Positions 1 through 6,717 of a DNA stretch of 32,103 nucleotides are shown piece after piece. Each line of letters starts with the position of its first letter. Positions within the stretch are counted from its first letter, which is position 1. Origin of the DNA: Bacillota bacterium (lineage in GTDB: Bacteria; Bacillota; Clostridia; Lachnospirales; Anaerotignaceae). Both the position numbers and the translations under genes were made by a program. The DNA lies in assembly GCA_022791155.1 (NCBI GenBank), contig JAAVYN010000032.1:1-32103 (forward strand), written 5' to 3'. The notes beneath the pieces are model-generated. The model ran no database searches. It was given only the letters and a program-made list of their open reading frames with translations, and was not told the origin of the DNA.

Positions 1-1182
1 CACTGTTGCTGACGCTCTGTTCATAAGCTCTTTTCTTATTTTCGTTCTTTTTATCTTCTTCCAGCCCTCATCATTCTCGCCCTGAGGAACATTGAGCGTT
101 GTCACGGCGCTTTCAATCCACACATTTCCTGCTGATGAAAGACTGAATGTGAGCATTCCGGCGTCAATGGCCTGTTCATACTGGCTGTTTGTGAGCATTT
201 CGGCAACGTCTGTCATGCCTGTCACAACTTTGTGGGTCAAACTTTGGCTGCTTGATGTTGAGGCAATCATTCCGGCCACACGCGCCGCCGCCATATATCC
301 TTCAAGTGTTTCTCCCAACATGTTCACAGCGCCGCCGCCCACATACACAACGTTGTATGAATTGTATGACTTTGCGTGGCTAAGGCGCGTTTCAAATTCA
401 ACGCTTGCCGGTTCGCCAATCACGGCAAATGGAAGTATGCTGCCGTTTTTATATATCCTGTCGACATAGGCTGAAAGAAGGCTGTGAACAGCTGTGTCAC
501 ATGTGTCAACACAAATGGTGTTGAACGCATATGGCTCCAAAAGCGTGAACGCCTCTGAATAGCTTTCAGTTGTGACTGTTGGATTTGCTCCTGCCGGAAA
601 TTCCGTTTGAGGAACCTCGGCCAACGCGCCGCTGCCTGAATAGTTTTCCTCTTTGGCAAAGTCAAAATAGCTGGAGCTTTTCGCACTTTCAACAAAGTTG
701 TCAATTTCACTTTCATTGGCCGCAAATGTGATTTTTTCAATTTCTCTTGTGCCTTCAAGAACAATGAACTCTTTTGTTCCGCTCTCGCCCAAAACATTTC
801 TCACCATATAGCTCAGTTTTCTGTCGCCTTCAGTTTTGGCTGTCATTGAAACTGCGTTAACCCCTTCTTCGGAATCATCTTTGAGCTTGACATTCCCTTT
901 TGTTCCGCCCGAGCCAAGGCGAACACAATGCACCTTAACAGCTCCTCCAGCGAATATCTCACTGAGCATGTCTGCTGTTTGTCCGCTGCCTCCCAGCGCG
1001 ATTTTGGCGGCTTCAATGCTTTCAAATGTGTGAACTTTTTTCAGTTCGCCCCAATTTGATTTGACGCAACATGCCACAATGCCGTCAACAGCCCCTGCAA
1101 CTGACACGCCGCCAACATTTTCATATCTTTGATAAACCCCAGGGCGTTTCTTTTTCTCTCCTACAGTAAAAAATACTCCCAT
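1..1182 (-). CDS. Contractile phage tail sheath protein, XkdK-like (3' end outside window)
   Basis: The reading frame is open from an ATG at 1182 to the left edge, giving 394 residues without a stop, so the C-terminus is missing. The N-terminus (GVFFTVGEKKRNAPGVYQRY, then a Gly-rich turn) matches the start of PBSX XkdK and diffocin-type sheath proteins. The end in view (VWIESAVTTLNVPQGENDEG followed by WKKIKRTKIRKEL) resembles the C-terminal core of sheaths, where the long-insertion strand precedes a conserved basic helix. Family members polymerise round the tail tube and contract to drive it through a target envelope. The start codon directly follows the TAA of the small upstream gene (zero spacing), so the two are probably translationally coupled. 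Sheath identity is seen from motifs; whether the particle is a phage or a headless tailocin is inferred from the neighbours. Confidence 0.85.
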   Translation of the reverse strand, partial: MGVFFTVGEKKKRPGVYQRYENVGGVSVAGAVDGIVACCVKSNWGELKKVHTFESIEAAKIALGGSGQTADMLSEIFAGGAVKVHCVRLGSGGTKGNVKLKDDSEEGVNAVSMTAKTEGDRKLSYMVRNVLGESGTKEFIVLEGTREIEKITFAANESEIDNFVESAKSSSYFDFAKEENYSGSGALAEVPQTEFPAGANPTVTTESYSEAFTLLEPYAFNTICVDTCDTAVHSLLSAYVDRIYKNGSILPFAVIGEPASVEFETRLSHAKSYNSYNVVYVGGGAVNMLGETLEGYMAAARVAGMIASTSSSQSLTHKVVTGMTDVAEMLTNSQYEQAIDAGMLTFSLSSAGNVWIESAVTTLNVPQGENDEGWKKIKRTKIRKELMNRASATV

Positions 1183-1410
1183 TTATTTCACCTCTCTGAT
1201 CATAAATTCTTTCACAATTTTTTTCGCTTCTGTTTCAGAAGCTTCACTTTTTCCGGCAAAAGAAAACGCCGCCCTCACACATTCCGGCTGCACGCCAAAC
1301 AGTTTGATTGCGGCTTTCTCAAGCTCTTCAACAGCATATTTTGTTTCGTTTTTCTCTTTTGGTGCCTTTGGCTTAACTTCCTTTGCTTTTTCAGCTTTTT
1401 CTTCTTTCAC
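1183..1410 (-). CDS. Small charged protein encoded just before the tail sheath
   Basis: The protein has 75 residues. I choose the GTG at 1410 because AAAGGAGG lies 7 bases upstream; an in-frame ATG at 1458 has no such site. The N-terminal 25 residues are a Lys/Glu/Pro-rich low-complexity tail. The rest looks like a short helical domain (YAVEELEKAAIKLFGV ... EAKKIVKEFMIREVK). Small proteins of this size with a Lys-rich head and a KxxxxFM-type end commonly sit immediately upstream of the sheath in Clostridial PBSX-like and diffocin clusters; their function is not established. Its TAA abuts the sheath ATG. Recognition rests on size, position and general pattern rather than on a named domain. Confidence 0.7.
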   Translation of the reverse strand: MKEEKAEKAKEVKPKAPKEKNETKYAVEELEKAAIKLFGVQPECVRAAFSFAGKSEASETEAKKIVKEFMIREVK

Positions 1411-1623
1411 ATTCACACCTCCTTTGAAAAATATTGATTCATGGCCACAACGCGCCAACGTTCAAACACTCTTTCATTCACACCCAAAAAATTAAATGCA
1501 AAACTCAACTGCCGGCGCACGCCGTGTGTGAAATGTTCAACGCCATTTGCCGCAGTTCATGTGTCCCAAAACAAAATTAAAATGGTGTCAATCATGTGCC
1601 AAACCATCATGTGGCCACGAAAT

Positions 1624-2484
1624 TTATGAAAAATAAGCGTTGTTCAGCTTAGTTTTTCCACTTTGTTTCTGCATTGTGCCATGTTGGCCCGACAATGTGA
1701 TTTGTCCTGTTTTCAAAGGATCGTTTGCCAGTGTCTGTGCCACGCCCGTTATGAGATAGGGCGAGCCATTTTGCATGACTGTTTCCTGTTCAATTGACAG
1801 ATCGAGCAAAATTTCTGACGCCAGTTTTTGGCTTTTTTCAAAATTTGGCGGCAAAACCGAAATGCCCATGTCCGTTTGGAACCATGCCATGGCCTGGTTT
1901 GTTTTGATGTTTTTTGTTTCAGTCATGCGCACATAAACCGTTGGATTTTCGGCATCAACGCGCAAAAACTTTGGCAATGTGTCATGGCCAATGACCACAC
2001 AGTTTTCATGACGTTTTTTGATGAAATCGTTCACAGACCACACAGGGTTTGACAGCTTGGATTCCTGTTTCAAAAAGCGGAAAACATGAAATGCAAATGT
2101 TTTGCCAATCACAGAAGGCTCCAATTCTTTTGTGCCAAAATCACATTTGCCGTTCCAAACAAAACAATATGTTCCACTTTCGTCAGTTATAAAAACACAT
2201 TGCATTTCGGAGATCACGCTGTCCGCAATTTGCCCAAGCGCCGATATGTTCTCATTCAATCCCGAAACGTCAACTGTCACAATGCCGTCTGATTTCATTT
2301 CATTGTCATATGTCCATTTCACGTCAAACACAATCCGCGGGAATGCGCTGCCGTTTTCCCATTTCACATCTGCGCTGTCAGGCGCCTGACGGAAAAACAC
2401 TGCCGCCTCCCCGTCATACACTGCCATGTTCTCTTTGGCACATTCAATGTTTTTGAGTGCCTCACAAAAAAGTTCTTCAATCAT
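1624..2484 (-). CDS. Phage tail-region protein, possible tail terminator/completion protein
   Basis: The protein has 286 residues from the ATG at 2484, about 6 bases after GAGGTGA. A GTG one codon upstream (2487) is a possible alternative start. The first half (YDGEAAVFFRQAPDS, then PRIVFDVKWTYDNEM and IVTVDVSGLNEN) has the strand pattern of tail-completion or terminator proteins that cap a tail. The second half carries FIKKRHENCVVIG and a long Thr/Ser/Gln-rich C-terminus. I do not recognise a named family. It is the first structural gene after a 509-base non-coding stretch and a terminator. A 213-base gap without a credible reading frame separates it from the sheath-partner gene. A structural role in the tail is inferred from position. 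Confidence 0.6.
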   Translation of the reverse strand: MIEELFCEALKNIECAKENMAVYDGEAAVFFRQAPDSADVKWENGSAFPRIVFDVKWTYDNEMKSDGIVTVDVSGLNENISALGQIADSVISEMQCVFITDESGTYCFVWNGKCDFGTKELEPSVIGKTFAFHVFRFLKQESKLSNPVWSVNDFIKKRHENCVVIGHDTLPKFLRVDAENPTVYVRMTETKNIKTNQAMAWFQTDMGISVLPPNFEKSQKLASEILLDLSIEQETVMQNGSPYLITGVAQTLANDPLKTGQITLSGQHGTMQKQSGKTKLNNAYFS

Positions 2485-2993
2485 CACATATCACCTCTTT
2501 GCAACATTGTTAAATTCAAAACCGAAACATTTGAGCGGCTCAAAACGGTCTTTTCATATATGTTTGTGCTTTTGTTCCGCAAAAATGTTTGTTGTGTGTT
2601 GTTGCGCCTGACAGCAATTGCATTTGCAGTTTTGCCCCATGCAGCACAATTGTCTGTCAGCCAAAATGGTTGAACAGCATTGAAAACCCACTTTGTGAAC
2701 CAAATTCATCACATGCCAAAACCATTGCCAAAAGACAGCCTTTGCCAAAACCATTTTTCAAGTTTGAAAACCACAGGAATATGCCAAATCAAAAATTCTC
2801 GCAAAGCCAAAAAGCAACATGCCCATTGAAAAACAATGCTCTCATCAGTTTTTCAGCTTTTCAACAGCCTGCCTCTGTTCATGCACTGCCCTCAAAACTG
2901 TTCAAGCGTTTTTTCTGCTGACAGCCGCCACGTTCATATATGAAGCTTGCGAGGGGTTTGAAATTCAATTCCACACAAACTGCTTCCGCTCCA
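2485..2993. other. Non-coding gap upstream of the tail genes
   Basis: There is no credible gene on either strand over about 510 bases. The minus strand contains repeated TTTTGGCA-like words around 2690-2760 and looks like low-complexity or decayed sequence. The region lies downstream of a strong leftward terminator (2994-3025), so the tail genes need their own promoter here. I could not identify a convincing -35/-10 pair, as expected if the promoter depends on the phage activator encoded at 3168-3701. Confidence 0.5.
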
Positions 2994-3025
2994 CAAAAAA
3001 GGAACAGCCCTTCTTTAGCTGTTCC
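2994..3025 (-). terminator. Intrinsic terminator after the phage activator gene
   Basis: On the minus strand GGAACAGC, a 9-base loop and GCTGTTCC form a perfect 8-bp stem (3001-3025) followed at once by six Ts. It should end transcription from the regulatory genes, separating them from the tail genes. Confidence 0.85.
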
Positions 3026-3167
3026 CCGCCTGTGTGTTCCCTCAAAACTTCATGATACTATGATAATACTGTTTTAACAGAAAAAAATATCAACTTTCAT
3101 ATAAATTTCTATCAACTTCGCCTCACAAAATATGTATTTTTATATCACGTTTAATAAATATATATTC

Positions 3168-3701
3168 TCAAGACTGTTCATAGCGGCTTTTTATTTCATC
3201 AATGGCGTTATATGCCTCTCTGAAGTTGCGGCTGACAGTCGCCTCTGACATGTTCAAATCCATCGAAATCTTAACTATGCTTTTCTTCTCCAAAAATCTC
3301 ATGTCGAACAGTTTCACAAATTCTTCAGACAAAATGCTCATATAAAAATCCATGTTGCTGTTTTGTCTTTCCAGTTCCCATATGTCGGCCTTTGCTTTCA
3401 GCACAGAGCTTTGGGCGTTTTGAAGCTCTGTTTCAAGGTTTTTATATATTGCTTCAATCTCCCGTTCCATGACACTGGAGGGAAGCGCGCCGCCTGAAAC
3501 AACGGCAGTTTCATACACCGTTCCCCGAACATATGTTTTCAAGCTGTGGTTCAAAAATGGATTCTTCATGTCCTCCTGAATTCCCGCAATACGTTTGTCA
3601 AGCATTTCAAGCCGTTTTTTCTGTCCTTCTATTTCCTTTTTATTTTGATAATATTTTTTCACGTCTTCCCTGATCATTTGAGTTGATTTGCATTGCGTCA
3701 T
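3168..3701 (-). CDS. Phage late-gene activator with a sigma-70 region-4-like HTH
   Basis: The protein has 177 residues. The ATG at 3701 has AAGGGGG about 9 bases upstream. Residues 10-55 and about 80-115 are strongly charged helices likely to form coiled coil. The C-terminal 50 residues (FVKLFDMRFLEKKSIVKISM, then LNMSEATVSRNFREAYNAI) match a helix-turn-helix of the sigma-region-4 type seen in ArpU/RinA-like phage transcription activators. It is expected to switch on the structural genes, perhaps from the gap at 2485-2993. It is the last gene before a strong terminator and follows a small membrane-protein gene. The HTH is seen; assignment to a particular activator family is inference. Confidence 0.7.
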   Translation of the reverse strand: MTQCKSTQMIREDVKKYYQNKKEIEGQKKRLEMLDKRIAGIQEDMKNPFLNHSLKTYVRGTVYETAVVSGGALPSSVMEREIEAIYKNLETELQNAQSSVLKAKADIWELERQNSNMDFYMSILSEEFVKLFDMRFLEKKSIVKISMDLNMSEATVSRNFREAYNAIDEIKSRYEQS

Positions 3702-3773
3702 TGAACATAACCCCCTTATTCAGTCAAAAAATATGCGGCGCAACAATTCATTTCAAATGTGTGAACACGCTTT

Positions 3774-3921
3774 CATGTTTTGAAACAGAAGTTTATTTTC
3801 GCACAGCTCCAGTTCCATGTTTGTTTCAACCGAAAGAAAATTCATTCTGCCATTGAAACTGAAGTTTTTTTGCAACTTTCAAAACAAAAGCGTTTCACAT
3901 GTTTTTTGAAACAAAGTTCAT
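3774..3921. repeat. Three degenerate GAAAC-N-GAAGTT repeats upstream of the activator gene
   Basis: Related words GAAACAGAAGTTT (3782), GAAACTGAAGTTT (3855) and GAAACAAAGTTC (3908) recur in the 271-base gap between two phage genes, two of them preceded by CATGTTTT. They could be regulator binding sites or decayed tandem repeats. The evidence is only the visible similarity. Confidence 0.35.
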
Positions 3922-3972
3922 TGCCGCCACAATATGTATAGTCTCTTAATTTATTTTCGCACAAACGCGTTG

Positions 3973-4323
3973 TCATTTCATGCCGATTCGTCTTTCCAGT
4001 TCGTCAGCAATGAGAATTCCTCCAAAAACAGCAGCAAATATCAAAAAAACTTCTCCTCCCACGGCGGAATAACCTCTTGCCTCATACACCGCCGGAATCA
4101 CAAGTGATGCTGTGACTGCTCCTGATATAAACCCAAACATGAGTTTTATGACTGTTTTGAGCACAAAAAGCACAAACCACAAAACAAAATTCCAAATTTT
4201 TTTGACAAATTCTGCGCATGCTTCAAAAAGCTGGCCATTTTGATTCATTCCGCTGTCAATTCCACATTCTGTGGCCAAAAGCCTCTGTTTTATATTGAAT
4301 ATATTTTTCGTTCTTTCGTTCAT
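3973..4323 (-). CDS. Small two-segment membrane protein of the phage-like element
   Basis: The protein has 116 residues from the ATG at 4323, with AAGGAAGGTG upstream; the frame extends further upstream but without a site. Residues 1-35 are polar. Residues about 45-77 (FVLWFVLFVLKTVIKLMFGF onward) form one long or two closely packed membrane helices. Residues about 92-108 (VFLIFAAVFGGILIADEL) form another, followed by a basic tail. No family is recognised. The size and topology would fit a holin-like or regulatory membrane protein, but holins normally lie with the lysis genes, so I do not assign that. It is the first leftward gene after the repressor's divergent control region and probably belongs to the early transcript. 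Confidence 0.6.
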   Translation of the reverse strand: MNERTKNIFNIKQRLLATECGIDSGMNQNGQLFEACAEFVKKIWNFVLWFVLFVLKTVIKLMFGFISGAVTASLVIPAVYEARGYSAVGGEVFLIFAAVFGGILIADELERRIGMK

Positions 4324-4764
4324 AGTTAAACACCTTCCTTTGAATTTGATTGGCTGTGGTTTGTTTCGGGCAAAAGCTTTTTGTTTTGATGTGCCAATGG
4401 CGGCAAACCTTTGCCACAAACCTCGCCGTTTTCCAATCTGTCAAAAAATTTTCAAGTCAACAAAAATCTCACTGCAGAAATTGAATTTTTTCAACAATTT
4501 GTTTGCATCAATTTTCAAAAATTTTTATGAAATTTCGAATATGAACCTATCTTTTTTGTTTTTCATTTTGTTGGCATGTGTTTTTTGCAAAAATATATTT
4601 TTCTATAAAATATCAATAAAAACCTCACTGTTTTCAACATCGTTCCAATTTTGCAATTGCATTCAATTTCATTGCTTTGTATGTTTTCAGAAGGTTTTTT
4701 GAATCATTTTATGTTCAATATATATTTTTTTGCACGATATTCCAATTTGGCTTGTCTTCCTGTC

Positions 4765-4779
4765 AGAGTTTCAAACTCT
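4765..4779. promoter_or_regulatory. Candidate repressor operator (perfect palindrome)
   Basis: AGAGTTT-C-AAACTCT is a perfect 7+1+7 inverted repeat in the divergent control region, about 90 bases upstream of the repressor's -35. The size and symmetry suit a dimeric XRE repressor. I see no second exact copy nearby, so the assignment is tentative. Confidence 0.4.
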
Positions 4780-4866
4780 ATTTAGTTTATAAATCATATT
4801 ATATACGTATTTTCATACACAGTCAAGCCCAATTGCACATTATTTTCTATATTTCATAAATTTTTG

Positions 4867-4895
4867 TTGATTTTTTTTCGAATTGGTGTTATATT
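4867..4895 (+). promoter_or_regulatory. Sigma-A promoter of the S24 repressor gene
   Basis: TTGATT, 17 bases, TATATT. The predicted transcription start is only a few bases before the ribosome binding site, giving a leader of about 17 bases. Confidence 0.6.
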
Positions 4896-4918
4896 TTTAA
4901 TTGAAGGAGGTTGATGAC

Positions 4919-5659
4919 ATGACAAAATCAGAAAAACTGAAGTCAATAATATTGAGCCGTTTCCGAAGTCTGCGCGAATTTTCTGCCGCCGCCGGCATCC
5001 CAAACACAACTCTTGTGAGCGCTCTTGACCGCGGCATTGACGGAATGGCCATAGAAAAAGTGATCAAAATATGCGATTTTTTGAATATAGACATAAGAAC
5101 ATTTGAGCCTTTGAACGATAATCCGTCAATTCAAAACATTTCTGACGAGCAATTTGCGCTCATATCAAAATATGACTTTCTTGACCGCCACGGCCGTGAA
5201 ATGGTTGACATCATTCTTGAAAAGGAATTTGAAAGAATGACGGCCCAAAATGAGCTGAAGAAAAAATCCCGCCCAAAGGTTGTATATATAGATTATTTTT
5301 CAGAAAAGGTTTCAGCCGGATATGGCTTCGATCTTTATGACGCGACAAAAGAGCGGCTTTGCCTGCGGCTCAACAAGTCCACTGCCCGCGCCGACTTTGC
5401 CGTGACAGTGACTGGCGACAGCATGCTCCCCAAATATAAAAACGGCGACACGCTCCTTGTTCACTCTCAGCCCGACATAGAAATTGGCGAAATAGGCATA
5501 TTCATCACAGAGGGCAAGGGATATGTCAAAAAAAGAGGCGAGCGCAGTTTAATCTCTCTCAATTCAAGCTATCCCGACATTTCCGCACTGGAATATGAAT
5601 TCATAAGATGCAAAGGAAAGGTGATTGACGTTTTGAACCCCGACTGGATTGTCGACTGA
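4919..5659 (+). CDS. XRE/S24 (CI- or LexA-fold) phage repressor
   Basis: The protein has 246 residues. The ATG at 4919 follows AAGGAGG by 8 bases; an upstream in-frame TTG at 4901 overlaps that site and is rejected. Residues 1-60 form a helix-turn-helix (FRSLREFSAAAGIPNTTLVS) of the XRE class. A linker follows, and residues about 150-246 form an S24 autopeptidase fold with the nucleophile in TGDSMLP (Ser168) and a conserved Lys in the GYVKK segment. S24 repressors hold prophage or tailocin genes silent and cleave themselves when RecA filaments form after DNA damage. It stands alone on the plus strand, divergent from the early genes, and is followed by a strong hairpin. No Ala/Cys-Gly cleavage dipeptide is obvious in the linker. 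Confidence 0.88.
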   Translation: MTKSEKLKSIILSRFRSLREFSAAAGIPNTTLVSALDRGIDGMAIEKVIKICDFLNIDIRTFEPLNDNPSIQNISDEQFALISKYDFLDRHGREMVDIILEKEFERMTAQNELKKKSRPKVVYIDYFSEKVSAGYGFDLYDATKERLCLRLNKSTARADFAVTVTGDSMLPKYKNGDTLLVHSQPDIEIGEIGIFITEGKGYVKKRGERSLISLNSSYPDISALEYEFIRCKGKVIDVLNPDWIVD

Positions 5660-5691
5660 AAATTGAATTTGAAAAACACATGCAAAAAAAT

Positions 5692-5745
5692 AAAACGCTT
5701 ATTATATATTCACAAACACAGCGAATATATTGAAAAGCGTTTTTA
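5692..5745 (+). terminator. Terminator after the repressor gene
   Basis: AAAACGCTT plus an AT-rich arm (5692-5711) pairs with GAATATATTGAAAAGCGTTTT (5723-5744) with a few mismatches. T-rich sequence follows on both strands, so it may act in both directions. Confidence 0.75.
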
Positions 5746-5885
5746 AAAGTTTTAAAACACAGAAAACCAAAACTTTTTGGTTTCGAAATGCGTTCATGTT
5801 TTTTGGTTCTGGTTTGTGGAACGGTTTGGCTTGGTTTGTGCCGCGGCTGGCACACAGTTCTTGCCGAAGCTCCCAAATTCCGCTT

Positions 5886-6545
5886 TGGGAAGGGGCTTAA
5901 GTGAGTTTGATTTATAGGAGTTGTTTTTTGGAATTGTTTGTTTAGGGTTGTTGGCTTGGTTTCAAGGCTTAAAAAATTGCATTTTTCTAAGACCGTGGGA
6001 GGGGCATGGCGGGTTCTTGAATTTTGTTTCGCGGAATTTAATTTATAAGAGTTCTTTGTTTATGGTTGTTGGCTTGGTTTCAAGCCTTAAAAAATGGCTT
6101 TTCCCTAAGACCGTGGGAGGGGCAATCTCGGAGTTGCGAGGGCCGAATGCCCCTCCCACCCCCACCCCCGTTTGGCCACGCCTTTTTGTCGGCTGTTCAA
6201 GTCACCAACTCTTATTGATATTTAACGCTGTGAGGAGGCTTTAGAAGATACAAATGTTACAAATATTCAGTTTAACTTTCATTAAATACATATTCTGAGA
6301 ATTGAATTAATACATATGCAACAAATTGCAACGCCATGTTTTTTTAATTCCCCACAGCATTAACAACCAAAAGGGGCTAATGCTTGAATAGCCAATAAAA
6401 AAGCGTGGCCAAACGGGGGGGGAGTTGTGGGGGGCATTCATGTTCAGCAATTTTTGCTTCGCAAAAATCCACTGTGTGGCCGCGTATCTTCTCGGTGCTA
6501 CCTCGCAACTGTGAGATGTGTGAACCGCGTGAGAGCCGCGCCGGC
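5886..6545. repeat. Composite palindromic repeat, copy A
   Basis: The left arm holds two direct copies of a roughly 85-base unit 118 bases apart, with shared words GGTTGTTGGCTTGGTTTCAA (5946 and 6064) and CTAAGACCGTGGGAGGGGCA. Next is a 12-bp perfect hairpin, GTGGGAGGGGCA / TGCCCCTCCCAC (6113-6159), with a conserved 23-base loop. A MITE-like core follows (6145-6439). The right arm repeats the arm words in inverted order (CTCGCAACTGTGAGATGTGT). The same modules occur in copy B (18215-18995), where the arm units lie inverted on the right side. No transposase gene lies inside; the open frames over it follow repeat boundaries and are not genes. Confidence 0.8.
6145..6439. mobile_element. MITE-like core with terminal inverted repeats, copy A
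   Basis: The left end GAATGCCCC-(C-rich)-CCCCCGTTTGGCCACGC and the right end GCGTGGCCAAACGGGGG-(G-rich)-GGGGCATTC are inverted repeats of about 38 bases; the 17 innermost bases match perfectly (6165-6181 with 6403-6419). The interior of about 220 bases is AT-rich and non-coding, and it is shared with copy B (18321-18618) in the same orientation. The two cores are 295 and 298 bases long. This is the form of a non-autonomous element moved in trans. I did not find a clear target-site duplication. Confidence 0.65.
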
Positions 6546-6546
6546 A

Positions 6547-6710
6547 CTTTCAGCCGGTTCGCACCAGCAAGTTCTCGAATTCCGCTTCGCGGAACGCTTC
6601 ACTTCGTTCCGCGCCGGCGCTTTCAGCCGGTTCACACCAGCAAGTTCTCGAATTCCGCTTCGCGGAACGCTTCACTTCGTTCCGCGCCGGCGCTTTCAGC
6701 CGGTTCACAT
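6547..6710. repeat. 73-base tandem repeat with nested GC-rich hairpins
   Basis: Two full units start at 6547 and 6620, and a partial third starts at 6693, with near-identical sequence. Each contains TTCCGCTTCGCGGAA and GGAACG-N8-CGTTCC hairpins and a CTTTCAGCCGGTTC word. The array ends 8 bases from the stop codon of the rhomboid gene. Its inverted counterpart is recognisable in copy B near 18745-18830. Confidence 0.85.
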
Positions 6711-6717
6711 AACAAAT

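Larger units (their letters stand above)
4324..4918. other. AT-rich divergent control region of the phage-like element
   Basis: About 595 bases lie between the leftward membrane-protein gene and the rightward repressor gene. The stretch is much richer in A and T than its surroundings and has no credible gene. It holds the repressor promoter (4867-4895) and a perfect 15-base palindrome (4765-4779). I could not pin the leftward promoter. Confidence 0.6.

Noticed and set aside
1129..1495. Rightward Phe-rich frames opposite the sheath-partner gene
   Set aside because: They are antisense shadows of the Lys/Glu-rich gene at 1183-1410.
1411..1623. A further small phage gene between the tail protein and the sheath partner
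   Set aside because: All leftward frames are interrupted after 17 codons or fewer (for example a 17-codon frame ending near 1564), and none has a ribosome binding site.
2554..2754. Leftward Cys-rich 66-codon frame in the phage gap
   Set aside because: No ribosome binding site and low-complexity TTTTGGCA-type repeats explain its composition.
4524..4540. SOS (LexA) box near CGAATATGAAC
   Set aside because: The Gram-positive LexA box needs CGAAC-N4-GTTCG symmetry, which this lacks.
6547..6710. CRISPR array
   Set aside because: The units abut each other without variable spacers and the period (73) consists wholly of repeated sequence. No cas gene is nearby.
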